Positions 11,074 through 20,426 are shown, numbered from the stretch's first letter. The stretch is 64,000 nucleotides of DNA from Rhodocyclaceae bacterium (GCA_026415155.1 JAOAHQ010000025.1:58029-122028); one strand, 5' to 3'. A program made the numbers and translations. Notes: generated by a model not told the origin, from the letters alone.

Positions 11074-12408
11074 ATGCCGCACAAGGTCTTCATCCGCACC
11101 TTCGGTTGCCAGATGAACGAATACGACTCCGACAAGATGCTCGATCTGTTGGGGAAGGAAGGCTTCGAACGCACCGAGGAGGTTGAATCGGCCGATCTGA
11201 TCCTCTTCAACACCTGCTCGGTGCGCGAAAAGCCGCAGGAGAAGGTGTTCCATGATCTGGGGCGTGTTAGGAAGCTCAAGGAAGGCCGGCCCGACCTCCT
11301 CATTGGCGTCGGCGGCTGTGTCGCAAGCCAAGAGGGCGAGGCGATCATCAAGCGCGCGCCCTACGTCGATCTCGTCTTCGGCCCGCAGACCTTGCATCGC
11401 CTGCCCGAGTTGATCCGGGCGCGGCGCACGACGGGCAAGCCGCAGGTCGATGTCTCGTTTCCCGAGATCGAAAAATTCGACCGGCTCCCGCAAGCGAGGA
11501 GCGAAGCAGGCGCCGCTGCCTTCGTCTCGGTCATGGAGGGCTGCTCGAAGTTTTGCACCTATTGCATCGTGCCCTACACGCGCGGCGACGAGGTCTCACG
11601 GCCGTTCGAGGATGTCATGAACGAGGTGCGCACGCTCATCCAGCAGGGCGTGCGCGAGATCACGCTACTGGGCCAAAACGTCAATGCCTATCGCGGGGTG
11701 ACGGCAGAGGGCGACGAGGTCGATCTTGCCTTCTTGCTCGAGGCCGTCGCCGCGCTGCCCGAGATCGAGCGCATCCGCTTCACGACCTCACACCCCTGCG
11801 AGATGAACGAGCGGCTCATCGATTGCTTCCGCACCATCCCGAAGCTTGCGCCACACCTGCATCTGCCGGTGCAATCGGGCTCCGACCGCGTGCTCGCCGC
11901 GATGAAGCGCGGCTATACGGTGCTCGAATACAAGTCGGTGGTGAGAAAGCTGAAAGCCGCGCGGCCGGAGCTGTCGCTATCGACCGACTTCATCGTCGGC
12001 TTTCCCGGCGAGACGGACGAGGACTTCGAGAAGACGATGCGGCTCATCGACGAGATCGGCTTCGATGCGAGCTTCTCCTTCATCTTCAGCCCGCGCCCCG
12101 GCACGCCGGCTGCCGAGATGAGCGATCCGACGCCAGCCGAGGTGAAGACGGCGCGCCTGCAGCGCCTGCAAAAGCGCATCGACGAGCTCGCCTTCGCCGT
12201 CTCGCAGGCGATGGTCGGCCGCATCGAGCGCGTGCTCGTCGAAGGCCGTGCGAAGAAGGATGCCGAGGAGCTCGCCGGCCGCACCGCCAATAACCGCGTC
12301 GTCAACTTCAAAGGCAGCGCGCGGCTCATCGGCCGCTTCATCGACGTGAGGATCACGGCTGCGCTGCCGCACTCGCTGCGCGGCGAGGTCGTCACCCGCG
12401 AAGCCTGA
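11074..12408 (+). CDS. miaB: tRNA-2-methylthio-N6-dimethylallyladenosine synthase
   Basis: MiaB adds the 2-methylthio group to i6A37 of tRNAs reading UNN codons. It is a radical-SAM methylthiotransferase with an N-terminal UPF0004 domain ([14 protein letters not shown], and cluster cysteines in FNTCSVREK and GGCVASQ). The radical-SAM motif is CSKFCTYC and a C-terminal TRAM domain ends at about residue 440. The 444-aa length is normal. All six cluster cysteines are seen. It is followed immediately by a dispersed element and the convergent EF-hand gene. Confidence 0.97.
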   Translation: MPHKVFIRTFGCQMNEYDSDKMLDLLGKEGFERTEEVESADLILFNTCSVREKPQEKVFHDLGRVRKLKEGRPDLLIGVGGCVASQEGEAIIKRAPYVDLVFGPQTLHRLPELIRARRTTGKPQVDVSFPEIEKFDRLPQARSEAGAAAFVSVMEGCSKFCTYCIVPYTRGDEVSRPFEDVMNEVRTLIQQGVREITLLGQNVNAYRGVTAEGDEVDLAFLLEAVAALPEIERIRFTTSHPCEMNERLIDCFRTIPKLAPHLHLPVQSGSDRVLAAMKRGYTVLEYKSVVRKLKAARPELSLSTDFIVGFPGETDEDFEKTMRLIDEIGFDASFSFIFSPRPGTPAAEMSDPTPAEVKTARLQRLQKRIDELAFAVSQAMVGRIERVLVEGRAKKDAEELAGRTANNRVVNFKGSARLIGRFIDVRITAALPHSLRGEVVTREA

Positions 12409-12430
12409 TCCTCGGCGCTGGCAAGACGGC
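12408..12430 (-). repeat. 23-bp dispersed element, copy 2
   Basis: This copy fills most of the 29-bp gap between the miaB stop and the stop of the convergent EF-hand gene. The last base of the miaB TGA is its first base. Confidence 0.75.
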
Positions 12431-12437
12431 CTCGCGC

Positions 12438-13244
12438 TCAGCCCGGATATTTGACGAGCCGGCCGTTCTTGATCTGCACGCGCTCGCCATTGGCGAAGGG
12501 GGCCTGCTCGCCTTCGAAATGGAATTCCTGCTGCGCGCCGTTGTCGAGCCGGACGGTGACCTTGACCATCTTCTTTGCCTTGACCTTCTTCTCGATCTCG
12601 TGGCCGAGATAGGCGCCGCCGGCTGCGCCGCCGACGGTAGCGATGGTGTTGCCCGTACCCTTGCCGACCTGGCTGCCCAACAGGCCGCCGGCGACGCCAC
12701 CCGCCACGGCGCCCAGGCCAGTGCCTTCGCCCTTTTGCTCGTAACGGTCGATCGCGATGACGGTGCCGCAGTCGGGGCAGGCAGGCGCCGCGCTCTTGGC
12801 GGCGGGCAGGGGGCCGCCCGAGGACCAGGCCTGATATTCGGCCAGCGTCACCTGGCCGTCCTGGTCGGCATCGATGGCGGCAAAGTGCTTCTTGAGCGCG
12901 GCGAAGTCCTTGTCCTTGACCTTGTCGAGCTCTTTTTGCGACAGGCCACCGCTGTCATTCAAATCGGCTTTCCGGAACTTGGCGGCGAAGGCATCGCCGC
13001 TCGTGGCGCGATAGCGCTCGTATTCCTCGATCGTCACCTGGCCGTCGCGGTCGGCGTCGATCGCCGCGAAATGTTCCTTGATCGGCTTGAGCGACGCAGC
13101 GCGCGACTTTTCGAGCTCCTTTTGCGACAAGCCGCCGCTGTCGTTCAAATCGGCCTTATAGAAATCGGCGCGCCAGGCGGGCTCGCCAGCCACGGCAGGC
13201 AGAGCGAAGGCGGCGGCGAGCAGCACGGGCAGGGTCTTTTTCAT
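12438..13244 (-). CDS. Secreted EF-hand / glycine-zipper protein
   Basis: This is a 268-aa exported protein of unusual build. It has a signal peptide (KKTLPVLLAAAFALPAVAG) and then four EF-hand loops in two near-duplicate pairs (ADLNDSGGLSQ with AIDADRDGQVT, then ADLNDSGGLSQ with AIDADQDGQVT). A CPDCG motif follows, then a glycine zipper (AGGVAGGLLGSQVGKGTG) of the SlyB/Rick17kDa type, and a short C-terminal beta domain. A calcium-responsive envelope protein is plausible; no partner is visible. ATG 13244 follows an AGGAG and begins the signal peptide. The track start 13313 adds 23 unlikely residues. Confidence 0.8.
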   Translation of the reverse strand: MKKTLPVLLAAAFALPAVAGEPAWRADFYKADLNDSGGLSQKELEKSRAASLKPIKEHFAAIDADRDGQVTIEEYERYRATSGDAFAAKFRKADLNDSGGLSQKELDKVKDKDFAALKKHFAAIDADQDGQVTLAEYQAWSSGGPLPAAKSAAPACPDCGTVIAIDRYEQKGEGTGLGAVAGGVAGGLLGSQVGKGTGNTIATVGGAAGGAYLGHEIEKKVKAKKMVKVTVRLDNGAQQEFHFEGEQAPFANGERVQIKNGRLVKYPG

Positions 13245-13341
13245 CTCGGTCTCCTGGTTGGTAAGGGGATTCTGCTCATAACGCATGATGCGCCGATTGC
13301 GTTGGCAAGCCAAGCGATTTCCTCGGCAATGGGAATTTTGC

Positions 13342-13347
13342 TATCTT
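13342..13347 (+). promoter_or_regulatory. -10-like box six bases before the HIT gene ATG
   Basis: TATCTT is followed by six bases and then the ATG at 13354, so a transcript started here would be leaderless. No convincing -35 is seen. Confidence 0.3.
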
Positions 13348-13353
13348 CGTTGC

Positions 13354-13773
13354 ATGACGGCCTGTGCGCTCTGTGTTGATCAAGGCGGCGAGCTCCTCTG
13401 GCAGGACGAACGCTGCCGCGTCGTGCGCGTCGAGGGCGCCGAGGGCGCGGCGTTTCCAGGCTACTGCCGCGTCGTGTGGGGCGCCCATGTGCGCGAGCTC
13501 TCTGACCTTTCGCGCGCCGATCGGCATCACTTGCTCGAGGTCGTGCATGCCGTCGAGCGCGCGGTGCGCGAAGTCGTGCGTCCCGACAAGATCAATCTTG
13601 CGAGCCTGGGCAACCTCGTGCCGCATCTGCATTGGCACGTGATTCCGCGCTGGCGGGACGATAGCCATTTTCCGGCGCCGATTTGGGCAGAAGCCGCGCG
13701 CGCCGTGCCCGCCCGTCCCCTGCCGGCCTCGGCCGATCTCGCCGCCTCGCTCCTCGCTGCCTTGAGAAGATGA
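13354..13773 (+). CDS. HIT family nucleotide-binding hydrolase
   Basis: This 139-aa protein has the histidine triad HLHWHVIPRW near residue 92, where the middle histidine is nucleotidylated during catalysis. The CALC opening matches the subgroup of diadenosine-tetraphosphate-type HIT proteins. The upstream start in the ORF track (13285) lies over the divergent gene's leader, and the family starts at MTACALC, so 13354 is used. It precedes the 546-aa gene by 7 bp and is probably co-transcribed with it. Confidence 0.9.
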   Translation: MTACALCVDQGGELLWQDERCRVVRVEGAEGAAFPGYCRVVWGAHVRELSDLSRADRHHLLEVVHAVERAVREVVRPDKINLASLGNLVPHLHWHVIPRWRDDSHFPAPIWAEAARAVPARPLPASADLAASLLAALRR

Positions 13774-13780
13774 CCCGATC

Positions 13781-15421
13781 ATGACGTTCGATTTGCCGCC
13801 TACTGGCGACGAAGAACCGCCGGCCTTCCTCGATCTCGAAGCCTGCCGGCGCTGGAAGGAGGCTTTGCCGCTCGGCAATCCGGTACAGGCGCAAGCGCTG
13901 CTTTTGCGCCAGCTCGGCCTCATGAACCGCTATACGCTCGCCGCCGACCTGCGCCTCATGATGCTCGAGCTCCTCCGCGAGCCGGTCTATTTCGTGCAGG
14001 CCGAGAGCGCGAAGAAATTCACCGGCAAGCCGCTGCCGCTCGCACCGCCCGAGCAAGCGGCCGCCGAGAGCGCCCAGCACCTGTGGCAAGCGCTCGCCAC
14101 CGGTTATCTGCGCTCAATCGAGGCCTGCCTTGCCGGCGGCAGCGGCTTTAAGCCGCAGGCGGCGCTCGTCTGCCAGCGCGCCCTGCGCGCACTTGCCGAT
14201 GCCCTCATCGATCAGGTGCGCGCCGGCCGGCAGGTGGAGGCGGCGCTCTGGCGGCGCCTGCATCGGGTCTATGCGGCGGCCGAAGCGCTCGAGGCGACGA
14301 TGACGGCGATCGAAGATGCGCTCTTGGGCAGCCGCCCCGTGACGCCAAGCGAGGTCTATGTCGAGGCGATGCTGCTCTCGGCCGCGAGCCTCCATGAACT
14401 TTCGCCGCGCCAGCAAGCCTGGGTGGTACGCTGGGCGCGCCGCTGGGCCGGCAAGGTCGTCATCGGCTCTAACCCGCCGCCCGAATCTCCCGCCCTCCCC
14501 TTGTGCGTCGATTTGGCTGGCGAGGCGCCGGCGCGCTTCAAGCCTTACAGCGGTGCCGGCGCGCGCTGGCTCGAGACGAGCGAGTTGAGAAAGAGCCTCA
14601 AGAAGCGCCTGAAGCTGCTCGCCGCAGGGGGCGAAGAGAATACGCCCGCGCGGCTTGGCCTCGGCGAAGACTGCACGCAGCCGGCCTGCGGCGAGGTGTT
14701 GCGGCGCATCTATCCGCGCTGGGTCAAGGGCGGCGTGCTGCGCCGCCACGAGCGCCATCCGATGAGCGGCGCCTGCCGCTTCGTCGTCGGCGTCGATGCG
14801 ATCCACTACTACTTGAGCGGTCATCAGCCCTTCAAGCCGCCGGGCAGCCTCACCACCGAGGAGCTGCGCCGCCAGCGCGAAGAGCTCGCCACCTTTGGCC
14901 GCATCGCGCAGCGTTTCGAGGAAGATTACAGCCGCAACCACGGCTATCAGCTCGAAAACTGGGAAGTGAGCGAGGACTGGGGGCTCATCGACCAATCCTT
15001 GGGGGGCCTCAAGCTCGCGCGGCCGCTCAAGCAGGCGGGCGGCCGGCTGGCGATCGGCCAGCTCGTTGCCGTGCAGCCATCAGGTGCAAGCGGCTTTCTC
15101 TTGGGCGCGGTGCGTTGGGCGCAGATCGCCGACGAGACGCTCAATGCCGGCATCCAGTTCTTTCCGGGCAAGCCTTTGCCGGTCGCGCTGCGCGGCACTG
15201 GCGTCATGGCGGCGAAGGAGCCCTGGCGGCCAGGCTTTCTCTTGCCGCCCATCGAGGCGATGCAGCTGCCGCCCACGGCCGTGCTGCCGCCGGGCAGCTT
15301 CAAGCCCGGCCGGATTCTGGAAGCCTGGACGGAAGAGGGAAGCCACTCCATCCGCGTGCTGGAGCTTCTCGATCGTGGCGCGGATTACGAGCGCGCAAGC
15401 TGCGAGGAAGTTGCCCGCTAA
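13781..15421 (+). CDS. Conserved 546-aa protein, possible PilZ-like C-terminal domain
   Basis: I do not recognise a named family with certainty. The first 230 residues look all-helical and repeat-like (many Leu/Ala helices). The last 180 residues switch to beta-rich sequence. In the beta part, RLAIGQLVAVQPSG then GFLLGAVRWAQIADETLNAGIQFFPGKP resembles the barrel of atypical PilZ (c-di-GMP receptor) domains, but the RxxxR and D/NxSxxG motifs are not obvious. Its stop overlaps by four bases the stop of the convergent GGDEF-EAL gene, which makes a c-di-GMP link attractive but unproven. No signal peptide or membrane segment is seen. Confidence 0.7.
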   Translation: MTFDLPPTGDEEPPAFLDLEACRRWKEALPLGNPVQAQALLLRQLGLMNRYTLAADLRLMMLELLREPVYFVQAESAKKFTGKPLPLAPPEQAAAESAQHLWQALATGYLRSIEACLAGGSGFKPQAALVCQRALRALADALIDQVRAGRQVEAALWRRLHRVYAAAEALEATMTAIEDALLGSRPVTPSEVYVEAMLLSAASLHELSPRQQAWVVRWARRWAGKVVIGSNPPPESPALPLCVDLAGEAPARFKPYSGAGARWLETSELRKSLKKRLKLLAAGGEENTPARLGLGEDCTQPACGEVLRRIYPRWVKGGVLRRHERHPMSGACRFVVGVDAIHYYLSGHQPFKPPGSLTTEELRRQREELATFGRIAQRFEEDYSRNHGYQLENWEVSEDWGLIDQSLGGLKLARPLKQAGGRLAIGQLVAVQPSGASGFLLGAVRWAQIADETLNAGIQFFPGKPLPVALRGTGVMAAKEPWRPGFLLPPIEAMQLPPTAVLPPGSFKPGRILEAWTEEGSHSIRVLELLDRGADYERASCEEVAR

Positions 15422-18291
15422 AGATCCGCGCTGGCAAGACGGCCTTCCCCGCCCCGACCGGCGGCCTGCTGTTCGATGAGCGCCGTGAATTCGGCGGCGG
15501 CGGCCGGCCGGCCGAACAGATAGCCTTGGGCGAACTCGCAGGCGCTGCTGGAGAGCAGCCCCGCCTGCTCCTCGGTCTCGACGCCTTCGGCGACGACCGA
15601 GAGCCCCAGGCTGTGCGTCATGGCGAGGATCGCCTCGATGAGCGCGCGGTCGGCCGGATCGCTTGCCATGTCGCGCACGAATTCCTTGTCGATCTTGACG
15701 TGATGCACAGGGAAGCGCTTGAGATAGGCAAGCGACGAGTAGCCGGTGCCGAAATCGTCGATAGCGAGCTGAAAGCCGGCGGCGCTCGCGGCGAGGAACC
15801 ATTCGCGCACCGTCGGTGAGTCGGAGAGCAACACGCCCTCGGTGATCTCAAGGATGATGCGCTGCGGGGCAAGACCATATTGATGGAGTCGCTCGAGCAT
15901 GAAAGCGACCGAGAGCGGCTCGGGAATCTGCCGCACCGAGAGGTTGACGGCCAGCATCAGATCATGGCCGGCCGCGCGCCAGGCGGCGAGCTGCCGGCAG
16001 GCTTCGTTGAACACCCAGGTGCCGAGCTCGCGGATGAGGCCGGTCTCCTCGGCAAGCGGCACGAACTGGTCGGGGCGCACTTGGCCGCGCTGCGGGTGTT
16101 CCCAGCGCAACAGCGCTTCGGCGCCGACGATGCGGCCGCTTCTCAATTCCACGACGGGCTGGTAGTGGAGCTGGAAACCGCCGCGCGCCAATGTGGCGCG
16201 CAGGTCGGCCTCGAGCGCGCGGCGCTCGATCGCCGCGGTGGTCATCGCCATCTCGAAGAACTGCGCATTGTTGCGGCCGGCGGCCTTGGCGCGATACATC
16301 GCGAGATCGGCGTTCCTGAAGAGCGTCTCGACATCCTGACCATCGTCGGGATAAAGCGTGATGCCGATCGAGGCGCCGATGTGGATCTCGTTGTCGTCGA
16401 GCACGAAGACGGTGGACATCTGGGCGATGATCTTCTCGGCAACGAGGCCGGCGCCCGCTGCGTTTTCGACGCCCGGCAAGAGCACGACGAATTCATCGCC
16501 CCCTAAGCGCGCGATGGTATCGGTCTCGCGCACGCAGCCGCGCATGCGCTCGGCCACCGCCTGCAAGAGCCGGTCGCCCATCGCGTGGCCGAGCGTGTCA
16601 TTGACCTGCTTGAAGAGATCCAGGTCGATGAACATCACGGCAATGCGCGAGCCTTCGCGGCGCGCCTGACGGATTGCCTGGCCCAGCCGCTCGGTGAGCA
16701 GCACGCGATTGGGCAGCCCGGTGAGCAGGTCGTAGTTGGCGCGGTAGGCGATCTCGGCCTCGGTGCGCTTTCTTTCGGTGATGTCGATGAGCAGCGAGAC
16801 GTATTCGAGCGTCGTGCCGTCGGCGTCCTTGACCGCCGAGATGATCTGCCAGACCGGAAAGATCTCGCCATTCTTGCGCCGATCCCAGATCTCGCTCTCC
16901 CAGCGGCCGACGGTCTTGAGCTGCTCCCACATCTCGGCATAGAAGCGCGCATCGTGGCGGCCGGACTTGAGAATGCGCGGCGTCTTCCCGATCGCCTCTT
17001 CGGCCGTATAGCCGGTCATCGCCGTGAAGGCCGGATTGACGCGCTTGATGACGCCGGCGGCATCGGTGATGACGATGGCTTCCGAGGTGACGGCGAACAC
17101 CGTGGCCGCCTCGCGCATCGCGCGTTCGGCCTCGACGCGCTCGGTGACGTCGTGGAGGATCGAGTAGAGGATCAGCCGGCCGCGGTCGTGATAGGGGCCG
17201 GAATAGACCTCGACGATGCGCACCGCGCCATCCTTGCGGCGCTGCGGCACGAGGAAATGCTCGCGCCCGTCGCGGATCGAGCGCGCCATCTCGGCCTCCA
17301 GCTCGGCGCGCGTCATCACGTTGAGATCATTGATCGATAGCTTGAGCAGTTCCTCGCGGCTGTAGCCATAGAACTGGCTCGCGGCGGGGTTGGCGTCGAT
17401 GATGCGGCCATCGGCCGGGTCGATGAGCAGCATCGCCGCCTTGGCCTCGGCGAAGAAGCTGCGGTAGTGGGCCTCGCTTTCCTGGAGCGCGGCCATCAGT
17501 TCCTCGAGCTTCTCTTGTGTGCGCCGCTGCTCGGTGATGTCGGTGTGGGTGCCGATCATGCGCACGGGCTGGCCCTTTTCATCGCGCTGCACGATGCGGC
17601 CCTGGGAGAGGATCCAGCGCCAGCTGCCATCCTTGGCGCGCAGCCGATGCACCGAGCGATAGACTTCGCTCTCGCCGGCCAGATGCCTTTCGATCTCGCG
17701 CTGCACGGCTGGCATATCCTCGGGATGCACGCGGCTTGCCCACTCCTCGAAGCGGTCGGCAATCTCGTCCTCGGCAAAGCCCAGCATCGCCTTCCAGCGC
17801 CGCGAGAAGAACACCGCGCCGGTTTTCAGATTGCGATCCCAGACGCCGTGGCCGGCGCCCTCCAAGGCAAACTGCCAGCGCTCCTCGGCCTCCTTGATGG
17901 CGATCTCGCGCACCCGGAGCGCCACGGCGAGCAGGTTGAAGTCCTCGGCGAGCGCCTCGAACTCATCGCCGGTGCGCAATTCGATCGATTCATCGAGCTT
18001 CCCGCCGGCATAGGCATGCACGCCGGCGCGCAAGGTCTCGAGCGGCAGATCGATCCAGCGGCGAGACAGCCAGCCGGCGAGCGGAATGGCGATCAGCAGC
18101 GAGACGGCCAGCACCTTGAGCACGAGGCTTTGAGCGCTGGCAAGGTCCGTGAGCGCGCCGCTTTGGGAGAACCAGGCAAGCAGGCCCACCACCGACAGCA
18201 AGGCCGTGAGCAGCGCGGCGGCGAAGAGGAGCAGCAGCTTTTGGCGGACCGATAGACGCATGGGAAGACTATAGCCCCGTTTCACACTCAT
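15418..18291 (-). CDS. Membrane PAS-GGDEF-EAL cyclic-di-GMP enzyme
   Basis: 957 aa. Two membrane helices lie in the first 80 residues, followed by a HAMP-like linker, three PAS domains (each with a following PAC, e.g. IGTHTDITEQRR), GGDEF and EAL. The cyclase motif is intact ([14 protein letters not shown]). The phosphodiesterase residues are present: EALLRW, NLSVRQ, EITEG, IDDFGTGYS, KIDKEFV, VAEGVE. Both activities are therefore possible; most such tandems are biased to one. ATG 18291 overlaps the stop of the upstream kinase gene (ATGA), which implies coupling. Its last codons (RLASADL) are made by a dispersed element that also ends the convergent gene. Confidence 0.95.
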   Translation of the reverse strand: MSVKRGYSLPMRLSVRQKLLLLFAAALLTALLSVVGLLAWFSQSGALTDLASAQSLVLKVLAVSLLIAIPLAGWLSRRWIDLPLETLRAGVHAYAGGKLDESIELRTGDEFEALAEDFNLLAVALRVREIAIKEAEERWQFALEGAGHGVWDRNLKTGAVFFSRRWKAMLGFAEDEIADRFEEWASRVHPEDMPAVQREIERHLAGESEVYRSVHRLRAKDGSWRWILSQGRIVQRDEKGQPVRMIGTHTDITEQRRTQEKLEELMAALQESEAHYRSFFAEAKAAMLLIDPADGRIIDANPAASQFYGYSREELLKLSINDLNVMTRAELEAEMARSIRDGREHFLVPQRRKDGAVRIVEVYSGPYHDRGRLILYSILHDVTERVEAERAMREAATVFAVTSEAIVITDAAGVIKRVNPAFTAMTGYTAEEAIGKTPRILKSGRHDARFYAEMWEQLKTVGRWESEIWDRRKNGEIFPVWQIISAVKDADGTTLEYVSLLIDITERKRTEAEIAYRANYDLLTGLPNRVLLTERLGQAIRQARREGSRIAVMFIDLDLFKQVNDTLGHAMGDRLLQAVAERMRGCVRETDTIARLGGDEFVVLLPGVENAAGAGLVAEKIIAQMSTVFVLDDNEIHIGASIGITLYPDDGQDVETLFRNADLAMYRAKAAGRNNAQFFEMAMTTAAIERRALEADLRATLARGGFQLHYQPVVELRSGRIVGAEALLRWEHPQRGQVRPDQFVPLAEETGLIRELGTWVFNEACRQLAAWRAAGHDLMLAVNLSVRQIPEPLSVAFMLERLHQYGLAPQRIILEITEGVLLSDSPTVREWFLAASAAGFQLAIDDFGTGYSSLAYLKRFPVHHVKIDKEFVRDMASDPADRALIEAILAMTHSLGLSVVAEGVETEEQAGLLSSSACEFAQGYLFGRPAAAAEFTALIEQQAAGRGGEGRLASADL
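15421..15443 (-). repeat. 23-bp dispersed element, copy 3 (diverged)
   Basis: The left half is perfect (GCCGTCTTGCC), but the right half carries three changes. It lies at the junction of two convergent genes and encodes the end of the GGDEF-EAL protein, while its edge is the last base of the neighbouring TAA stop. Confidence 0.6.
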
Positions 18292-19676
18292 TCAGGGACG
18301 GAAAAGACGGCTTCCTCAGGGCCGAGCGGCTCGATCCACTCAAGCTGGCGCGCAAGAATCGCGGCATCGGCTTCCGAGGCATCCTGCCGGCGCGCCGCAA
18401 GCCGCCGTTCGAGTTCCGCGCGCGGCGCCGTCGGCGCGAGGATCGCGAAAGGCACGGCAAGCCGCTTGGCAAGCGCCAGAAAGGCCTCGCGCTCGGCGCG
18501 CTTCAAAAATGCCGCATCGACGATGATTGACCAGCCGGCTTGCAGGGCGAGTTCAGCCACTTCCGCAAGCCGCGCATAGGTGGCGGCATTCGCCGCGGGG
18601 GTGTAGATCGTGCCGCCGCTAGCCTCTTCCGGCTTAAGTCCAAAGAGGCGCTTTCTTTCGACGTCCGAGCGCACGCGCACCGTGGTCAAAAAGTCGGCGC
18701 TCGCGAGACGGCGCATCGCGCAGGTAGTCTTGCCGCTACCCGAGAGCCCATGCGTGATCGTCAAGCTGGGTGCCTGCGGCGCAATGAGCCGCTCGGCGAG
18801 CGCGAGATACGTCTCGCACTCGTCATGCCGCTGCTGCAAGGCGGCGACCTTGGCGCGCACCAGGGCGCGATAGACGAGATAAAAGCGCAGCACGAGGAGT
18901 GAATCGAAGTCGCCGCTTCTTTCAAGCCAGGCATCGAGAAGGAGCGCGGCGAGCCCCGCCGCGCCGTGGTCGAGCAGGTCAAGCAGCGTAAAGGCGATTT
19001 CGTTGGCCACATCGATCCAGCGAAACGCGGCGTTGAATTCGATGCCATCGAAGGGCACGATGCGGCCTTCGAGCAGCACGAGGTTGCCAAGATGCAGATC
19101 GCCATGCCCTTCGCGCACGCGGCCTGCCGCCTGGCGGCGGGCGAAGACGGGCACGAGCCGCTTGCCTTCTTCCCGCGTCCAGGCTTCGAGCGCGGCGAGG
19201 GCGGCCTGCTGCTGCGGCCGCAGCGCGTTGAGCTCGACGAAGTTCTCGAGCGCGGCCTCGAGCACGGCTTCCGGCGCGCCGTAAGAGGAAGCTGCCGGCG
19301 CGACGGCGGCTTTTTCCTGAAAGGCGACGAGCTCACGGGCGAAGGCGACGAGCGGCGCGGCGGTAAGCTCGCCGCGCCGCAAGACGGCATCGAGGCGCGC
19401 CGAGGCTTCGAAGCGCCGCATCTTCACGGCGGGCTCATTGCCGAGCTCAACGACTTCGAGATAGAGCTCGGGCGCATAGCGGCGGTTTAAGCGCAGCTCT
19501 TCCTCACAGCAGGCGCGGCGCGCCTCGAGGCTTGCATAGTCGAGGAAGGGCAGGCGCACCGGCTTTTTGACCTTGAAGGCATAGGAGCCGCAAAGCAGCA
19601 CCCAGGAGATGTGCGTCTCGATGACTTCCTCGCAGGGTGCGGGCAAGGCGGCGAGGATGGCGGCGGGGATGTTCAT
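18288..19676 (-). CDS. Fused aminoglycoside-phosphotransferase-like / P-loop kinase protein
   Basis: 462 aa with two parts. Residues 1 to about 300 form an APH-type kinase fold with HGDLHLGN (catalytic loop) and PFDGIEFN (metal aspartate). The C-terminal part is a Zeta-toxin/gluconokinase-like P-loop ATPase with GLSGSGKTT and RSDVERKRLFGL. This fusion is widespread in proteobacteria and its substrate is unknown; it should not be read as drug resistance. ATG 19676 (MNIPAAI) is preferred to the track start, which runs through a repeat. It is translationally coupled to the downstream GGDEF-EAL gene. Confidence 0.85.
   Translation of the reverse strand: MNIPAAILAALPAPCEEVIETHISWVLLCGSYAFKVKKPVRLPFLDYASLEARRACCEEELRLNRRYAPELYLEVVELGNEPAVKMRRFEASARLDAVLRRGELTAAPLVAFARELVAFQEKAAVAPAASSYGAPEAVLEAALENFVELNALRPQQQAALAALEAWTREEGKRLVPVFARRQAAGRVREGHGDLHLGNLVLLEGRIVPFDGIEFNAAFRWIDVANEIAFTLLDLLDHGAAGLAALLLDAWLERSGDFDSLLVLRFYLVYRALVRAKVAALQQRHDECETYLALAERLIAPQAPSLTITHGLSGSGKTTCAMRRLASADFLTTVRVRSDVERKRLFGLKPEEASGGTIYTPAANAATYARLAEVAELALQAGWSIIVDAAFLKRAEREAFLALAKRLAVPFAILAPTAPRAELERRLAARRQDASEADAAILARQLEWIEPLGPEEAVFSVPE
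18690..18712 (-). repeat. 23-bp dispersed element, copy 4
   Basis: This perfect copy lies inside the APH/P-loop kinase gene and encodes LASADF just after the Walker A region. It is identical over 23 bases to copy 12, 35.5 kb away. Confidence 0.85.
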
Positions 19677-19693
19677 GCTCTGAGGGCATTGAT

Positions 19694-19732
19694 CGCGTCG
19701 CCCGCGGACCATGAGCCGCTCGCCCTGCCGCT
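19694..19732 (-). repeat. 39-bp repeat, copy A
   Basis: Read on the minus strand it begins AGCGGCAGGG and contains GAGCGGCTCATGGT. It matches copy B at 26273-26311 in 35 of 39 positions, all four differences being transitions. It ends 18 bp upstream of the kinase ATG. Confidence 0.75.
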
Positions 19733-19774
19733 TCCCGGTGGCATCCTCGCCCCGCTCGTTGCCAAGCAAAAAAC

Positions 19775-20344
19775 CTACTTCCGCGCGCCGCCTTGCCATT
19801 CCTTGGCGATCTGATCGGCCGGCTTGAGGCCCTGGCAGTCTGGGCCGAGATATTTCATCTGCGATTCCGTCTGCATCGTGTGGCGGCCGCGCTCGTCGGT
19901 CATCACGGCATCCATGCGCGTCGTGATGGCATCACCGCTTGCGATGCTCTCGCCCTTGCCGCTCATGTTGGGGCACTTCATCTCGAAGCTCAGCTTGTTG
20001 CCGCTACGCGTGACCTTGGTCGTTTCGCAGCGCGCCTCGGGCGGCAGCGCGGGTTTGTCTTGGCTTGCCATCGCGGGGCTGACACAGATGCGCTGGGTCG
20101 TCGCGGCGCCTGCTGGCGCCCGGCCGCCCATCATCTGCTCCATCTGCTTGCGCTGGGCAGGCGGCAGGCTGGCCAGCATCTGCTGCATCTCGGCCTGGGC
20201 GGCCGCCATCTGGGCGGCCATGTCCTGGCCATCGATGATTTGTTTGACGACGCGCACCTCCCAGAGGCCGGGCTTCATCATGCCCTCGGCCAACAGCGGC
20301 GGGGCGGCGAGGGCGATGGCGAGGGCAAGGGCAGTTTTCTTCAT
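19775..20344 (-). CDS. DUF3617 family exported protein
   Basis: This 189-aa protein has a signal peptide (MKKTALALAIALAAPPLLAEG) and then MKPGLWEVRV, the characteristic opening of DUF3617. A Met/Gln-rich helix (AAAQAEMQQML) follows, and two conserved cysteine pairs (RICVSP, ARCETT, MKCPN, GPDCQG) suggest disulfides in the periplasm. Function is unknown. ATG 20344 begins the signal peptide; the track start at 20539 would extend into the divergent oxyR region. Confidence 0.88.
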   Translation of the reverse strand: MKKTALALAIALAAPPLLAEGMMKPGLWEVRVVKQIIDGQDMAAQMAAAQAEMQQMLASLPPAQRKQMEQMMGGRAPAGAATTQRICVSPAMASQDKPALPPEARCETTKVTRSGNKLSFEMKCPNMSGKGESIASGDAITTRMDAVMTDERGRHTMQTESQMKYLGPDCQGLKPADQIAKEWQGGARK

Positions 20345-20426
20345 GGCGGCCTCCGGAACAGGGAAGATGACAGGGCAATCATACTCCGAGGCTTGCGCAT
20401 CAAGCCTGCATTTGCTCGTCATGAAG

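Noticed and set aside
18288-19676. Aminoglycoside resistance gene
   Set aside because: The APH fold is fused to a P-loop kinase in a common housekeeping architecture; there is no basis for a resistance call.
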